Assembly: GCF_009727055.1 (NCBI RefSeq) | Contig: NC_052351.1 | Location: forward strand, 3,164,471-3,228,470 | From: Benincasa hispida | Lineage: Eukaryota; Streptophyta; Magnoliopsida; Cucurbitales; Cucurbitaceae | Length of the DNA: 64,000 bases | Reading direction: 5' to 3' | Shown here: positions 11,301 to 23,464 of the stretch, one piece after another | How the letters are laid out: each line of letters starts with the position of its first letter | How positions within the stretch are numbered: the first letter of the stretch is position 1 | Notes under the pieces: generated by a model | Databases searched by the model: none | What the model was told of the DNA's origin: nothing | What the model saw: the letters and a program-made list of their open reading frames with translations, nothing else | Position numbers and translations under genes: made by a program

Positions 11301-13205
11301 ACAAAATATTGATGTATGAGATATTTCAACGAATAGCATGTTCAGCCCAATTTCTCAACATCCAAATTCTCCACCAATTCAGAATATCAAATGATAACAA
11401 CACATAAAACACTGTTCAACTTTTTCATTAACAAAACAAAAAAATGTCTAAGTTGTTTAAAATTTTTTTTTTTTAAAAAAAGTCCAATTACCATTTAGTC
11501 CCTAGCCATCAATTAATTACACACTTTTTAAAATAGGAAAGAGAAATGAAATGGGGTTTGAATGAGCACACACTTTTTTAAGAAAAATATGGAACCAAAT
11601 TAATTCTTCTTTTTACACACTCTCTCAAAACCAAATAGGTTTTTCCCTCTTTCTTTTGGTGAGTGTCGTCTCGATCCGGAACTGGATATGCACTCAAGTC
11701 TATTTTTTTAAAGTATCGATATTTATGATAAAATTTAGGTTTATAATTGTGAAGGTGAGATTTTGGCATATATACTCTTTAATAGATGGTTTATTTTTAA
11801 AAGGATTTATTCGTATACGATATATGATGTGGATATATGGTATGAGACTTGGGATTTTAGTTTTTATGCTACATACTCTATCATATGATATGTTTGAGGG
11901 TTTATCATGTATATGTCTAATGAATGTGTTGGATTTCCCGTTGATGTAAAAGGTTTGTATGAAACATATTGGACGTAGAAAGTTTATATGAATATAATGG
12001 GATATAGAAGAGGGGATTATACTATATACAGAGGTATGTTTAAAAGGTTTATATGAGATATACTGATATATATGTGATACCAATGCGAAATATAAATATA
12101 TGTAAAATAAACAATGGAATATAATATACAAAATCAAAATACCTGGGATAAATATTACATTCAATATAAACAAATGGATGTTTCTGCTAACAATGAGTAA
12201 AAACACACACAAAAAAAGGAATATTTAAAAATAATCATGAATCTGCTAGAAAAACCAACAAGTTGTCGTGAAACTAGTTGTATTTGATTACATTTCAAAC
12301 ATATTTACCAGTATATTTCATATATTGGTTAGAATATTTTCAAACGTCTAATACGTAAACATTTGATATAAAATTTGATAGATCAAATTTGGAGGAAAAA
12401 AATAAAGATTTGGTATAAAATTTGTAAGGATTATATAAAGTTTAAAAAATTGGTAAAATCTTGGTGTTAATACTGGTTGAAATTTCACTAAAAAAAGCCA
12501 AAAGAATCGATAACATTGAAAAGATTAAATTTTTTAGTAAATCTTGGTGGTTGATCTTAGATATATCAAGAAAAACTATTATAATGGATTTAAAAAAAGA
12601 GTACTCATTTCATAAGATGAAAGTTTGTGATAATTTCCTAATGAGAATTTGCGTTTTTTTTTTTTTAAATCTATTTTGTTTCTCTCTCTCCCACAATGAC
12701 AACTATTCCAGGTAATTATGTGTTTGCTGAGATAATTAAATTCTAATGAAAGTTATCATACAATGAAGCCATACATTATTTCATGTAGAAAATATATAAA
12801 ACATTAAAATAAAAATTGTTGCATTATATTTATTATGCTACAAAAATATTAACTTATATATTTGATAATTGAATTAATAGCACCAATCATTTACATTGCA
12901 CCATTTTAAAGAGCTCTTATGGAAAAGACATTAACATAAAAATATTAAATATTAAATTTTCTAAAAGATTATAGTATTAAAAAAATGAGAACTTATTTTA
13001 AATGACAAAGTAACTGAAAATATTTACAAATATAGCAAAATATCATCGGTTATCTGCGATAAACCGCGATAGACTACCATCAGTTCATTTATTGGATTTT
13101 ATAACAGTATGCAATTTCAATAACACTTTTATTGAATGAAATCTCAACAATACTTTTATTGCAATGTAGAATATGTTTAAACAATACGAACTGTGAGTTT
13201 TAAGA
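11301..13205. other. AT-rich intergenic stretch without recognisable genes
   Basis: Nothing is supported here. The longest frames (minus 11,700-12,212 and plus 11,656-11,949) overlap each other, are dominated by I, Y, F and K, and show no domain motif. Homopolymer runs occur at 11,460-11,480 and 12,650-12,668. Confidence 0.55.
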
Positions 13206-13684
13206 CATTCCTAATACTTATCAGTTATATTATCAGTGGAAAAAAGTTTTCACTAATAATCAAGATATGAGTGATATTAGTGATATCGGTGATAGAAGTT
13301 AGGTGAAATCTATATATCGAGTTTCTTTGAAAGTTTATAGTTAGTTATAGAAGTCTATCATTACTAGCCTTAAGTGTTAATATTTTAAGGTTGATTCTAA
13401 TTGATAAAAGTCTATCAGTAATAGCGACTAGTAGTTGCTATTAGTGATACCGTCACTATCACTGATAACCACCATTGTGGTTGAGCGAATCATAATCTTC
13501 TATTGATGAAAGTCTATCACTGATAGACTTCTAAAACTAGTTATAAACTTTCATATAAACTCGATATCTAGATTTCACCTAACTTCTATCATTGATATCA
13601 CTAATATCACTAGTATCACTCATATCGTGGTTATCAGTGATAGTTTCTTTCACTGATAACATAATTGATAAATGTTGGGAATGA
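13206..13684. mobile_element. Foldback (inverted-repeat) element
   Basis: Left arm about 13,206-13,365 and right arm about 13,505-13,684 are reverse complements with scattered mismatches: TATGAGTGATATTAGTGATAT on the left pairs with ATATCACTAATATCACTAGT on the right, and AGTTAGGTGAAATCTA pairs with TAGATTTCACCTAACT. The loop is about 140 bases and itself holds TATCA/TGATA palindromes. Family unknown; it could be a MITE or the source of a long hairpin RNA. No target-site duplication was identified. Confidence 0.75.
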
Positions 13685-13708
13685 AGGAACTCTAATGGGA
13701 GAGAACTT

Positions 13709-15687
13709 TGAGCGGAAGCGGATCGACCAAATTCAATTTTCATTTAATATAAAGTTTACAGTAAACAATAAGCAAGATATGCATTTAATTCTAAATTACA
13801 ACATGTTTTAGAAAGGATTTTAAGAAACCTCACATTTGAAGACCTTTTACTCACGTTTTCCCTCAAACAAATCACGAACAACTTGAAGACCTTCTTAAAA
13901 ATTAGCCTCGAACAAGAAGAAACACTATCAAGAATGTCACCATTGTATTCTCAGGGTGAGAACTCAGGAAAGGTGGGCTCTAGCTATTTTGGATTTTTAG
14001 GAAAAACTTAATGTAGATAAGGGATTGAGAATTTTTTTTTAAAAAAAAAAAATCAAAGACACAGAGCACTTCTATTGTATACACTTTCTCAATCTCGATT
14101 GACCAACCAACCAAAAGAAGAAAAAAACATTTTTCTTTTATTCTTCTTGCCAAAAATAACTATCATCCTTTTACATGGGTTGAGAGAAAAGAATGGGAAG
14201 GGAGTTATAACTCCATTCCTTATTATTAAAATAATAAAATAAATATAAATATGATAACTAATTGATCATATTATATATATATATATATATATGAGAAATA
14301 ATATGTTATATCAAATATAACATATAATCTGTAGTTTTAATATTGTATCACATACAATATAAACTATAGTTTATTTTCTTTTTTTTATGACATTTAATAT
14401 AAATCATATTTATATTAAATTTAATAACTATGAATCCAATTCATAGAAACTATATTTGAATCTCATATAAATATTTATTTCCTCCCATTAAGCTATAATG
14501 CATCAAATACATTACGACAATTATATCACATATAATTGAAACAACTTAATCATATCATATACAATTAAATCCTTCTATTAATTTAAACAATTCAAAATAA
14601 TCCAAAAACCGATTCTCAACTAAATCCTATTTAGCTACCAAGGGGACCTCATGGACTTGTAGTTTAAAGCTCCAATAGTACATGAATAATTAATTAAACT
14701 CTTTAATTACATTATTCACCATTCGTTAACTGTCGGACACTCCACTAAAGACCAACAGTTGCACTCTTCGCACTACAAATATATTTTGTATCAATTGGAT
14801 ATAACCAATCGATAGTATGATGACTCGTAACAAATTGCTTGTAAGTACAACTGGGCCAAATTACCGTTTTCCCATATAGTTATATGTAACTCTTTGAGTA
14901 CCACTGATCCCTCTAATGAACAATAAATCATAGTCCAACTATGACTAAACCTCTCTCGGGCCAGGAGAGGGTGTGGCACCACATTATTCAAGACTCGGAA
15001 TCAGCTTTTAAGGGACCAATTTATCTACTTACCCCTGTCTCGTGGAATGAGTGAATTTTATCTTGTGTAGCTGTGTTCCCAGCTCCCCAATCAAACAAAT
15101 CCCTAAAATGATAGGCTTGTTGAGTCGATGATCTGGTCACTCTCACCCATACAGATCAAAGGACCGGTGAAATGGTAGGAGTGAAGTTCACAACTCATTC
15201 AAGATTCAGGTCATGTTACCCATGGTCATCCTAGTGAAATGTCAGTATCTATTATGAACGGTGTTATATAGTGAGACTAAAGATTTCGTGGTCCAGTCTT
15301 GTATAAACTTCTTTATATAGAATATCCCTGCTCGCATGTCTATACATGAATGATCAATATCAGATCATTTGTAGCACTTTACAACAATTGTAACACCTAC
15401 AAAGCGGGTCATACTCGTAGTGTCACCAGGATAAGGTACTCAGCCTTATCCATCTACTACAGATCATTTAGGTTATCACTTAAACATGATCCACCAGTAT
15501 GTCTCTACATACATGTTTAAGTTACAAAGATAACCCTGGATGTTAGTTTATTGGTCCGTGGTTAATGCAACTAAAATATCATATATTGTATAGACAATGA
15601 ATAAAATATCAAATATTTTATAAATGCATAATGAGTTTGTTCAACAATGTTTACAAACTATAGGACCCCACGGGATTTAGGGCATCA
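13709..15687 (-). repeat. Possible solo LTR of a second copia LTR type
   Basis: On + it runs from TGAGCGGAAGCGGATC to GATTTAGGGCATCA, i.e. an LTR read on the minus strand. The 5' portion (minus reading from 15,687) matches 16,439-16,835 on the + strand. No primer site or coding interior adjoins it. AACTT occurs at both edges (13,704-13,708 and 15,687-15,691, overlapping the LTR end by one base), which may be the target-site duplication of a solo LTR. A (TA)n run lies at 14,272-14,292. Confidence 0.65.
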
Positions 15688-15689
15688 AC

Positions 15690-16438
15690 TTCAATAGTGA
15701 ATGTCCTAAAACTCGTAGTTCGTATTGTTTAAACATATTCTATTTTGCAATAAAAGTATTATTTAGATTTCATTCAATGAAAGTCTTATTGAAATTGCAT
15801 ACTGTTATAAAATCCAATAAACAAACCGATGACTATAGTATGAATACTTTAACTTTATGTAGAGACATAAAAGAGGATCAAGTTTTAGTATATAGCTAAA
15901 AAGATCTATAAGTATATGGTTGATATTGGGTACCTCATCCTGGAGGCATTATGGATGCGACCCACTTTGTATATTGATACAAACGATGTGAACCTGAAAT
16001 CGTTGAAAGATGTTCGCATAAGATCGAACGACAAAATAGTCACTTTTCTTTATAACGATCATTTACTCTTAAAACTGACTATTTCAATTCAATGATCTAG
16101 GGTAACTCGATCTTAATCCTGAGCTAACTATGAACTCCTGTTTATTCGAGATCATCATTTGATCTGCATAGGTGAGAGTAGTTCAACAATACTGCTCAAT
16201 AAGCCTTCCATTTTGGGGATAAAACTGGATAGATAGCTAGGGACATTGCCCTACAAAATGGAATTCACTTCTACCCATTTTAGGGTTAGGTGATAGATTG
16301 TTCCTTTAAGTACTGATTACTGGTCTTGAATAAAGGGGCCTCACCCTCTCACGACAGATAGGGGAATGGTTTATTAGTTGATCTATAAACCAATTGTTTA
16401 ATCGAGGATCAATGGTTACTTAAGGAGCAAGATGTATT
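15690..16438 (+). repeat. Copia LTR 5' fragment (type of the 5,694 LTR)
   Basis: It starts GAATGTCCTAAAACTCGTAG and follows the 5' half of the 5,694-7,519 LTR: AGAGACATAAAAGAGGATCA, GGATGCGACCCACTTTG, GAGCTAACTATGAACTCCTG, GGGGCCTCACCCTCTCAC. It stops where another LTR start takes over at about 16,439. Confidence 0.7.
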
Positions 16439-16835
16439 TGTTGGGGTTGATGCCCTTGATCTCGTAGGGTAATCTCGTATGGTCCTGTAGTTTGTAAACA
16501 CTTGTATGAACAAACTCTTTGTGATGTAATAATATGAGATATTTTATTCACTACAGTATATGAAATATGAGATATTTTAGTTTCATTAACCATAAACCAA
16601 TAAACTAAGATCCCTGATTATCGTTGTAACTTAAGCATGTATGTGGAGACATACAAGTGGATCGTGCTTTAAGTGATAACCTAAATGGTCTGTAGTATCT
16701 GGATAAAGGAGGGAAACCTTATCCTAGCGACACTACGATTATGGCCCGCTTTGTAGGTGTTACAAGTATTGTAAAGTGCTACAAGTGGTTTGATCCTGAC
16801 CATTCGTATATTAGACAGTTAGGGTATAAAATACT
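16439..16835 (+). repeat. LTR 5' fragment of the second LTR type
   Basis: TGTTGGGGTTGATGCCCTTG starts a segment matching the reverse complement of about 15,290-15,687. It breaks off near 16,835, where minus-strand leader sequence begins. Confidence 0.65.
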
Positions 16836-16847
16836 TAGCGATACATT

Positions 16848-18204
16848 TCGGCTAACTAAACATATCCTAAGTCTAGGTGACTCATCCGAGTATAACTTTT
16901 ATACTGGATTTTTAACCTACGATGTCTAGGTGATAAACAAATTTTATTACCTCACACCACTCACACATGCTCATAAAACCGGTTTAACCTAACTCAGACG
17001 TCGACTCGATCTCCAGGTAGTAGGTGTTCCGTGAACCGTCAACTTAAAAACCTTCAACCTTAGTCATCTTATCTAACTTTTTGTCAAGATCTTGCCGGGT
17101 GAGTTTTCTTGTAACTTCAATTTTACAAGATATCGACCTATTTTCTATGAAAATTGGGATTGCTCGATGGTTAACCCTAAATGAGCATGCATCTTATCTT
17201 TGTTATAGATTTTAGAAGTCTAGGTTATTTTATAACAATTATAAAATAAATTATAACAATTATAACCCTAGAGCATTCATCTATAACATGCTTCCTTCAA
17301 TCAAACATGCTTTAATATAATACTTATATTAAAACTAAGCATGCATAGTATATATTTTATAATACTTATAAGATATAAAAATGCATGTCACATGCTTTTC
17401 CTCTAGTGGGGTTTTAAAACTATATGGCATACTATATGCACACATAATCAAACAACATTATACATCACATGCATAATAGGTAAACAACACTAAAGTGGAC
17501 CAATTTTGGCATTAAAAACAAATAAATAACTAATTTATTACAAAAAACAGCAACTAACTTTCCGGAACTGGCTTCAAACACTTTGAACCATCGGGAACCG
17601 TTCAGAAAACTCTCGAACCGGCCAAAAAACTCCAAAAACCAAGTTGAACCGGTCAAACAGGCTCAACCAGGTCAAACAGACAGGTCCAGACCGGCTGGAC
17701 CGGCTTGTCAACGCCCGTTGGCGCAGTCAACGAAGTTCAAACGCGGGGCGGGTCGAGGGAAAAAGGCGCGCGTGAGGCAGCTTCGGGCAGAGAATCGGGT
17801 CGGGTCGTGGAAATGGGCCAGAGCACTTCGTTGACAGCTAGCGCGCACGGGGCTTCTCCGAACCAGGTCGGATCTCAGGCTGAGAGTCAGGTCGGGGAGC
17901 TTGCTCGGGTCTGGTGGCCAAATTCGGGTCTGTGAGCCAAAATTCTCCAATTTTGCTGCTGTCCTCTCTCCCAAAATCAAGAAGTTACAGCCTAATTTCA
18001 ACTCTAATGACTCAAACAAATTTACAAACCCTTTTTCACACATTAATGCTCATAAACATGTGAGCAGTTATAAATTTTCACTAGAAATTTAAAGAAAAAC
18101 AATGCCAAAATCATAATAAATCCACTTTAGTCCATATTTCATTCAAAACTTGAATATAAAGGAAAAAAACACTCACCAAAAGCAATTGAGCGTAATTAAA
18201 GCAT
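16848..18204 (-). mobile_element. Copia leader fragment, truncated before gag
   Basis: Inverted counterpart of leader sequence at 3,010-3,340 and collinear with 49,300-49,500 (TCTAGGTGATAAAC, ACATGCTCATAAAA, GTAGTAGGTGTTCCGTG). A GC-rich block at 17,570-17,950 includes GAACCGGTTC-like words and then sequence unlike the CGAT arrays found at the same position in the other two elements. Overlapping frames on both strands in that block are by-products of its GC content. Gag is absent. Confidence 0.7.
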
Positions 18205-18216
18205 GCTCTGATACCA
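18205..18216 (-). other. Primer-binding site (tRNA-Met type)
   Basis: GCTCTGATACCA on + is the exact reverse complement of TGGTATCAGAGC. It lies five bases from the LTR start at 18,222. Confidence 0.85.
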
Positions 18217-18221
18217 CGTAA

Positions 18222-20175
18222 TGGAACACGAGATATACGCAGTGGATAAAGGACCTAATTACACTCTAATTATTTTTAATTTAAAGGAAAAAATGCAAGC
18301 AATTGAAGGAAAAACAGTAATTAAAAATTACCTTTGAAGCTCCCGAAACCCATTTTTCTTGCTGAATCTCGACCTGAACACGAACGGACCACCACTAGAG
18401 TTGACCTACTATTCTCTGGACTCAGAACCGGGTTGTGGGACCCGGTGGATGAAGAACCCGAGAGAGAGAAAGAGATTGAAAAGAAGATGGAATTTGGGTA
18501 GGGTTTGGGTTTGTTTTTCCAGCCCAATTTTGAAAACAAAATTGGCAAATTGTCAAAACTTTTCCATCCAAATTCAAAAGCCCATATTTATAGAAAAAGG
18601 CCATGCAACAAATGCATGAAAATCAATTCATAAAAACCTAACACCTAGAATCCACTATCTAAGTGGGCTTAATGTCTCCACTATAAGCCAACACTTAGCC
18701 CACTATTTTGTTAGTGGAATTATCCAACAAAAGTGTGGATTTTCCCACTAACTTTAGTCAAAGGGCAAAATAGTCATTTGGTCAAAGTCAAATTTTGACC
18801 AAAAAGTCAACATTTTGACTTTTTATGAATTTTCCGTGTTGACTAATTTTGGCCTCCCGAGCATGAATCCGCATTCATTTTCTCGAAATTCAAATCACAT
18901 TTGAATATAAGGTCGGTCAAAGTTTGACTTTTCAAAGTCAAAAGTCAACTCTTTGACTTTTTACATATTTGACCATTTCCATTATTTTCGAGCTTCCAAA
19001 TATGATCATATTCATATTCTTGATATTTAAATCACATTTAATTATTAAAGTTGTATCTCTAAACTGAAAAACCCGACCACTATATCGCATATACTTGTCG
19101 GTTTCTCTCTCTTCACTTAATTCGAACAATTTGATCATTCTATCAACTGTTCTAAGTTTATTCCGTATGAGCTAGTAGGGGAACCTAATGAACCTATAGA
19201 TCATGGGCTCCAACGATCCAAGATTAGTTGGCTAAACTCTTTAGACGGAGCTAATCAATATTCGTTAACTAACGGGTCATTCCACTATAGTCTCGTAGTT
19301 GCACTCCTCTCACTATAGATATATTTGTGTCCATTTGATATAACCATGATTAGTAAGCTAATCCTTCACAGGTTGTTCATAATCTCGGCTGGGTCATAAA
19401 AATCGTTTTACTCCCAAGACTACATCTTGTTCGTTAAGTTCCACTGATCCTCTAATGAACAATTGGTTTAAGGTCCAACCTATAAACCGAATCCCTATCG
19501 GCCAAGGAGAGGGTGGGGCCCCTTGTTCAAGACCTAGATTCAGTATTAAAGGGAACAACCTATCTACTATCTCTATAACGGGTAGGAGTGAATTTCGTCT
19601 TGCACCCTATGTTCCCAGCTATCCACCCGATCTTACCCCTGAAATGGGAGACTTATTGGGCCAGCGATGATGAGCTTCCCTAACCTATGCAGATCTAAGG
19701 ATAATTCCGAGTAAACAGGAGTTCATAGTTAGCTCAAGATTAAGATTAAGTTACCTAGGTCATCGATTAACGAAATAGTCAGTTTTATACATAAAACGTC
19801 ATTTAGAACGTAAAAAGTGACTATTTCATGGTTTAGTCTTATGCAAACTCATTGTATAGGATTCCCCCACTCACATATCTCTATATGAATGATTTAGGAT
19901 CACATCGTTTGTACTAACTACAAAGTGGGCCGCATCTATAGTGTCCCCAGAATAAGGTGCCCAACCGTATTCATATACTATAGACCATTTTGGCTACATA
20001 TTTGAACTTGATCCACATTTATATCACTACATAAAGTTCAAACTATATTAAATAGCCTCAGGACCTTAGTTTATTGGATTCAAGATTACAATTTCAATAA
20101 CAACTTTATCCAAAAACAAAACAGAATATGTTTTTTAATTTACAAACTACGAGTTTTAGGACATAAAATCCAACA
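18222..20175 (-). repeat. Complete copia LTR flanked on both sides by internal sequence
   Basis: It runs from TGGAACACGAGATATACG to GACATAAAATCCAACA, about 1.95 kb. On its left is a primer site and leader, as for a 5' LTR; on its right is a purine tract and pol end, as for a 3' LTR. The 19,140-20,160 half corresponds to the inverse of the 5,694-6,740 LTR region. The U3/U5-side half contains a dense run of TTGAC cores at 18,756-18,974. Confidence 0.8.
18756..18974. promoter_or_regulatory. Cluster of TTGAC (W-box-like) cores inside an LTR
   Basis: About thirteen TTGAC/GTCAA cores occur within 220 bases, several as TTGACC or TTGACT, the WRKY-factor core. Chance expectation for a 5-mer on both strands over this length is below one. 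Binding and activity are inferred only. Confidence 0.5.
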
Positions 20176-21292
20176 AATTCCCACTTAGACTAATCTCCTA
20201 GTGGAGTATCACAATGTTGAATTTAAGTGAGAAACATATGAGTACAATAAACATATGAATATAATAAACTAGGGCATATACCCAAAAGTTCTCCCACTTG
20301 TCCTAGTTTACAAACTTCGTAGACCTAAACTCTGTAGGTGACCTTCAAACATTTTAGCCGTGAGGGCCTTTGTAAAAGGATTAGCAATGTTTTGCTGAGA
20401 AGATATATGGGTTACTACAACGTCTCTATGATGTACAATCTCTCGGATTAGATGGTATTTGCGCTCAATATGCTTGATGCGCTTGTGGCTTCTTGGTTCT
20501 CTTGAATTTGCAACTGCACCACTATTATCACAATATAGGGTGATAGGCAGATGCATATTCTGAACGACTTCCAAATATGTCAAGAATTTCCTCAACCATA
20601 CTGCTTCCTTTGCTACTTCACAAGCAGCTACGTATTCAGCTTCCATTGTGGAGTCCACAATACAGTTTTGCATCACACTTCTCCACACCACTACTCCTCC
20701 ATTCAGAATGAACACTGATCTCGATGTAGATTTTCTTGCATCTTTATCGGTTTGAAAATCAGAGTCAGTGTATCCAGTAAGGATCATATCCTTAGTAAAA
20801 TACACGAGCATGTAGTTCCTCATTCTCCTAAGATACTTGAGGATATTCTTAACGACAGTCCAATGATCATATCCAGGATTGGATTGAAACCTATTGGCTA
20901 TCCCTACTGCATAGCATATGTCAGATTTAGTACATAACATTGTATACATCAGGCTCTCGACTGCGGAAGCATATAGTATGTGTCTCATATCCTCAACCTC
21001 TTGAGGTGTCTTAGGACATTGATCCTTTGAAAAATGAATTCCATATCTGTAAGGTAACAAACCTCTTTTGGAATTTTGCATCTTATACTTAGACAACATT
21101 TTGTCTATATAAGTTGTTTGAGACATGGCTAGTGTTCTATTCTTTCGATTCCGAATAATCTGAATCCCGAGAACATATTGCGCATTCCCCAAATCTTTCA
21201 TTTGGAACTACATTGCTAACCATTTCTTGATGTCAGTTAGGTAACCTACTTCATTCCCAATGAGTAGAATATCGTCAACATATAAAGAGAAC
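20176..21292 (-). pseudogene. Ty1/copia pol 3' fragment (RT end plus RNase H)
   Basis: The open stretch 21,201-20,308 (297 aa) starts at MKDLGNAQYVLGIQI, the end of RT, and covers an essentially complete RNase H: catalytic positions lie in YTDSDFQ, STMEAEY and YCDNSGA, followed by the C-terminal IANPFTKAL region. Upstream in frame, after one stop (WLAM, stop, FQMKDLG), the LYVDDILLIG polymerase motif is at about 21,261-21,285. Similarity ends abruptly near 21,292 at an LTR-like TGAGCGGAAGCAG sequence. Purine tracts lie at 20,176-20,190 and 20,290-20,300 before the LTR. Truncated, so inactive as a polyprotein. Confidence 0.9.
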
Positions 21293-21294
21293 CA

Positions 21295-21345
21295 ATGAGC
21301 GGAAGCAGATTGTTCCAAATCTCATTGTGACAGAACATCAACATT
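21295..21345 (-). repeat. Short fragment of an LTR terminus
   Basis: TGAGCGGAAGCAGATTGTTCC followed by TCATTGTGACAGAA matches the start of the LTR at 26,155. Only about 50 bases remain. Confidence 0.5.
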
Positions 21346-23400
21346 TGTCGAAATAGTGAACTGCTTAGAAGAAAAGGATTAATGGTCTCTTTATATAGAG
21401 AGGTGTTTGTCGAAATAGTGTTTTAGGGAAAGGGTGTATTTAGTAAAAATGGAAATATGTTATAACTAACTATTAAAGTAGGGTATAATGGAAATATGTT
21501 TAAAAAATGAAGGACAAAATAGAAATGTGAAAATTATCCTACTTATACTCTCTTTTAATATAGTATAGATTAAATCAATATTTACTTCTGACGTCCATGT
21601 TTTTAAAAAATAAAAAATAAAAAACACACACATTTTAGTTGGATCTTTTATTGAAATATTGTAAATTTGAAAAGTAATTATGGAAATAGGTGGTTTGGAA
21701 ACTATTTAGATATTTGTGGTTGCTTTGTAATTTCAAAGCACTTGTCGAAGGTTGAAGGCTCGACAATGGAGCTTATCGAGTGTTGAACATTCAACCTATG
21801 TTTTATGCTTGTCGAATGTTCAACAACATTCGACCTCCTTTGGTTGAAAGTTCAAGCCTAGAAAAAGCTCACATCCCATCAGTCTCTCCTATCCCCATGC
21901 CTCTGCTAAGATTCTCCTCTTCCCCATGCCTCTGCCTGCCTCTGCCGAGATTCTTCTGTGCTAGCTTGCATACTGACCGGATTCTTAACCCAGCCACAAC
22001 CTTCTCATAGGTCGAGTGTTCAACACTCAACCTATGGCTTTTTAAAACCCCCTTCTACCTATTTTCAGATCACATTACCACACTTCTTCGTTGGATCAAA
22101 ACTCCTCTCCTCCCATTTTACCTCACTACTCCCCCTTCGTCAGAAACCCCTCTCCTCCCATTTTTTACCTCACTGCTTTCCATTTCCATTTCTCTTCTTC
22201 TATTTCGTTTGATACAAATTGTCCCCACACTTCTCCCTTGATCACAAAATATACTTGTTTGTTAATTCATCTACTAGATTTCTATCTTTTTTAAAGAATA
22301 ATTATAAATATTTTTTTTGTTCTTATATTATTATCATTATTATTTATATTTTTATTGTTATTCGGGAAACAAAAATTCAAAAAGAGGAATTTGTTCTATC
22401 AACCAAATTACTATTTTTTTTATAAGTAATAAATTCTAATATTATTTTATTTTTTTGTAGTTTTTGTTGTCGGATAACAAATAACAAAAAAGAAAAAAAG
22501 TGAACGTTATCACTTTGAAGGAAAAAAAGAACTACAGTCGAATTTGTGAATTGAATTTTAACTTTTATTTACTAGTAGTTTTTTTTTTTTTTAATATTTG
22601 CTTATGCTAAATATATCATTGTTATTCTTTATATTGATGTTAATAATTTTTTTAATATTAGTTATGTATCTATATTTTGCTGAATTTAATAATATTTTAG
22701 ATATATTATGTTTATGTTAGTCTACCATGTTAATATTTATTTTTTTAATATTGTTTTTTAATTGAAGATCAAGAAGTAATTTTGTTTATTTATCGTTTGT
22801 TATATGATATTCTATATTTTAGCATTGTTTTTTTAGTTAACAAGTTTAGTATTTTGTTTGTTTTTAATAAAAAAAAGTTACTACTTTATTGTTTGTTTTC
22901 ATTTAACTGTGATGTTTATAGTTTAAAAAGTTTAGTTTATTGTTAAGTTTAAAAAGTTGATGTTTATAGTTAAAAACTTTATTATTTTTAGTTTAATACA
23001 AAATTATTGTGATTTTTTAAATATATTTTTGATGATATTTGATTTTTTTAATATTAACTTTGAAAAAATAGTTTTAAAAAGTTTAGTTTATTGTTATGTT
23101 TAAAAAGTTAACCGTTTAAAAAGTTTAGTATTTTTAGTTTAATACAAAATTATTGTGATTTTTTAATATGTTTCTCATGCTAATTGCTTTTTTTAGTATT
23201 AACTTTGAAAAATAGTTTTAAAAAGTTTAGTTTATTGTTATATTTAAAAAGTTGATGTTTAGGGTTTAAAAACTTTAGTATTTTAGTTTAATACAAAATT
23301 ATTTTGATTTTTTAAATCTATTTTTGTTTGTTTGTTTGTTTGTTTTTTTTTTTTTTTTTAAGTTTGATAATTAGTAAAACAATTAGTAATGTATTTTTGT
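21346..23400. other. AT-rich stretch upstream of the MULE relic
   Basis: No gene supported; frames at 21,780-22,425 are low-complexity. It contains three palindrome-like GTCGA(A/G)TGTT / AACA(T/C)TC(G/A)AC sites (21,776-21,795; 21,811-21,834; 22,010-22,033) and a three-copy tandem repeat (22,925-23,330). It may be the 5' arm of the MULE, but no TIR was recognised. Confidence 0.45.
22925..23330 (+). repeat. Tandem repeat, about 145-151 bp times three
   Basis: AAAAAGTTTAGTTTATTGTTA recurs at about 22,925, 23,076 and 23,219, each followed by TAGTTTAATACAAAATTATT. A short (GTTT)n run follows. Confidence 0.75.
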
Positions 23401-23464
23401 CTTTTTTTTCTTTAGAAAATGACGGACAAATGTTTGGGATTCATGTTGTTTACAAAATGGTAAT

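Noticed and set aside
11700..12212. 170-codon open frame on the minus strand
   Set aside because: Composed mainly of I, Y, F, S and K in AT-rich DNA, overlaps an opposing frame, and has no domain or splice context.
13709..15687. Host gene in the frames of this LTR
   Set aside because: Frames are short, and the segment matches other LTRs in the window.
17583..18092. Overlapping 60-110-codon frames on both strands
   Set aside because: They lie in the GC-rich block of a retroelement leader; frames open on both strands are expected from composition, and no family is recognisable.
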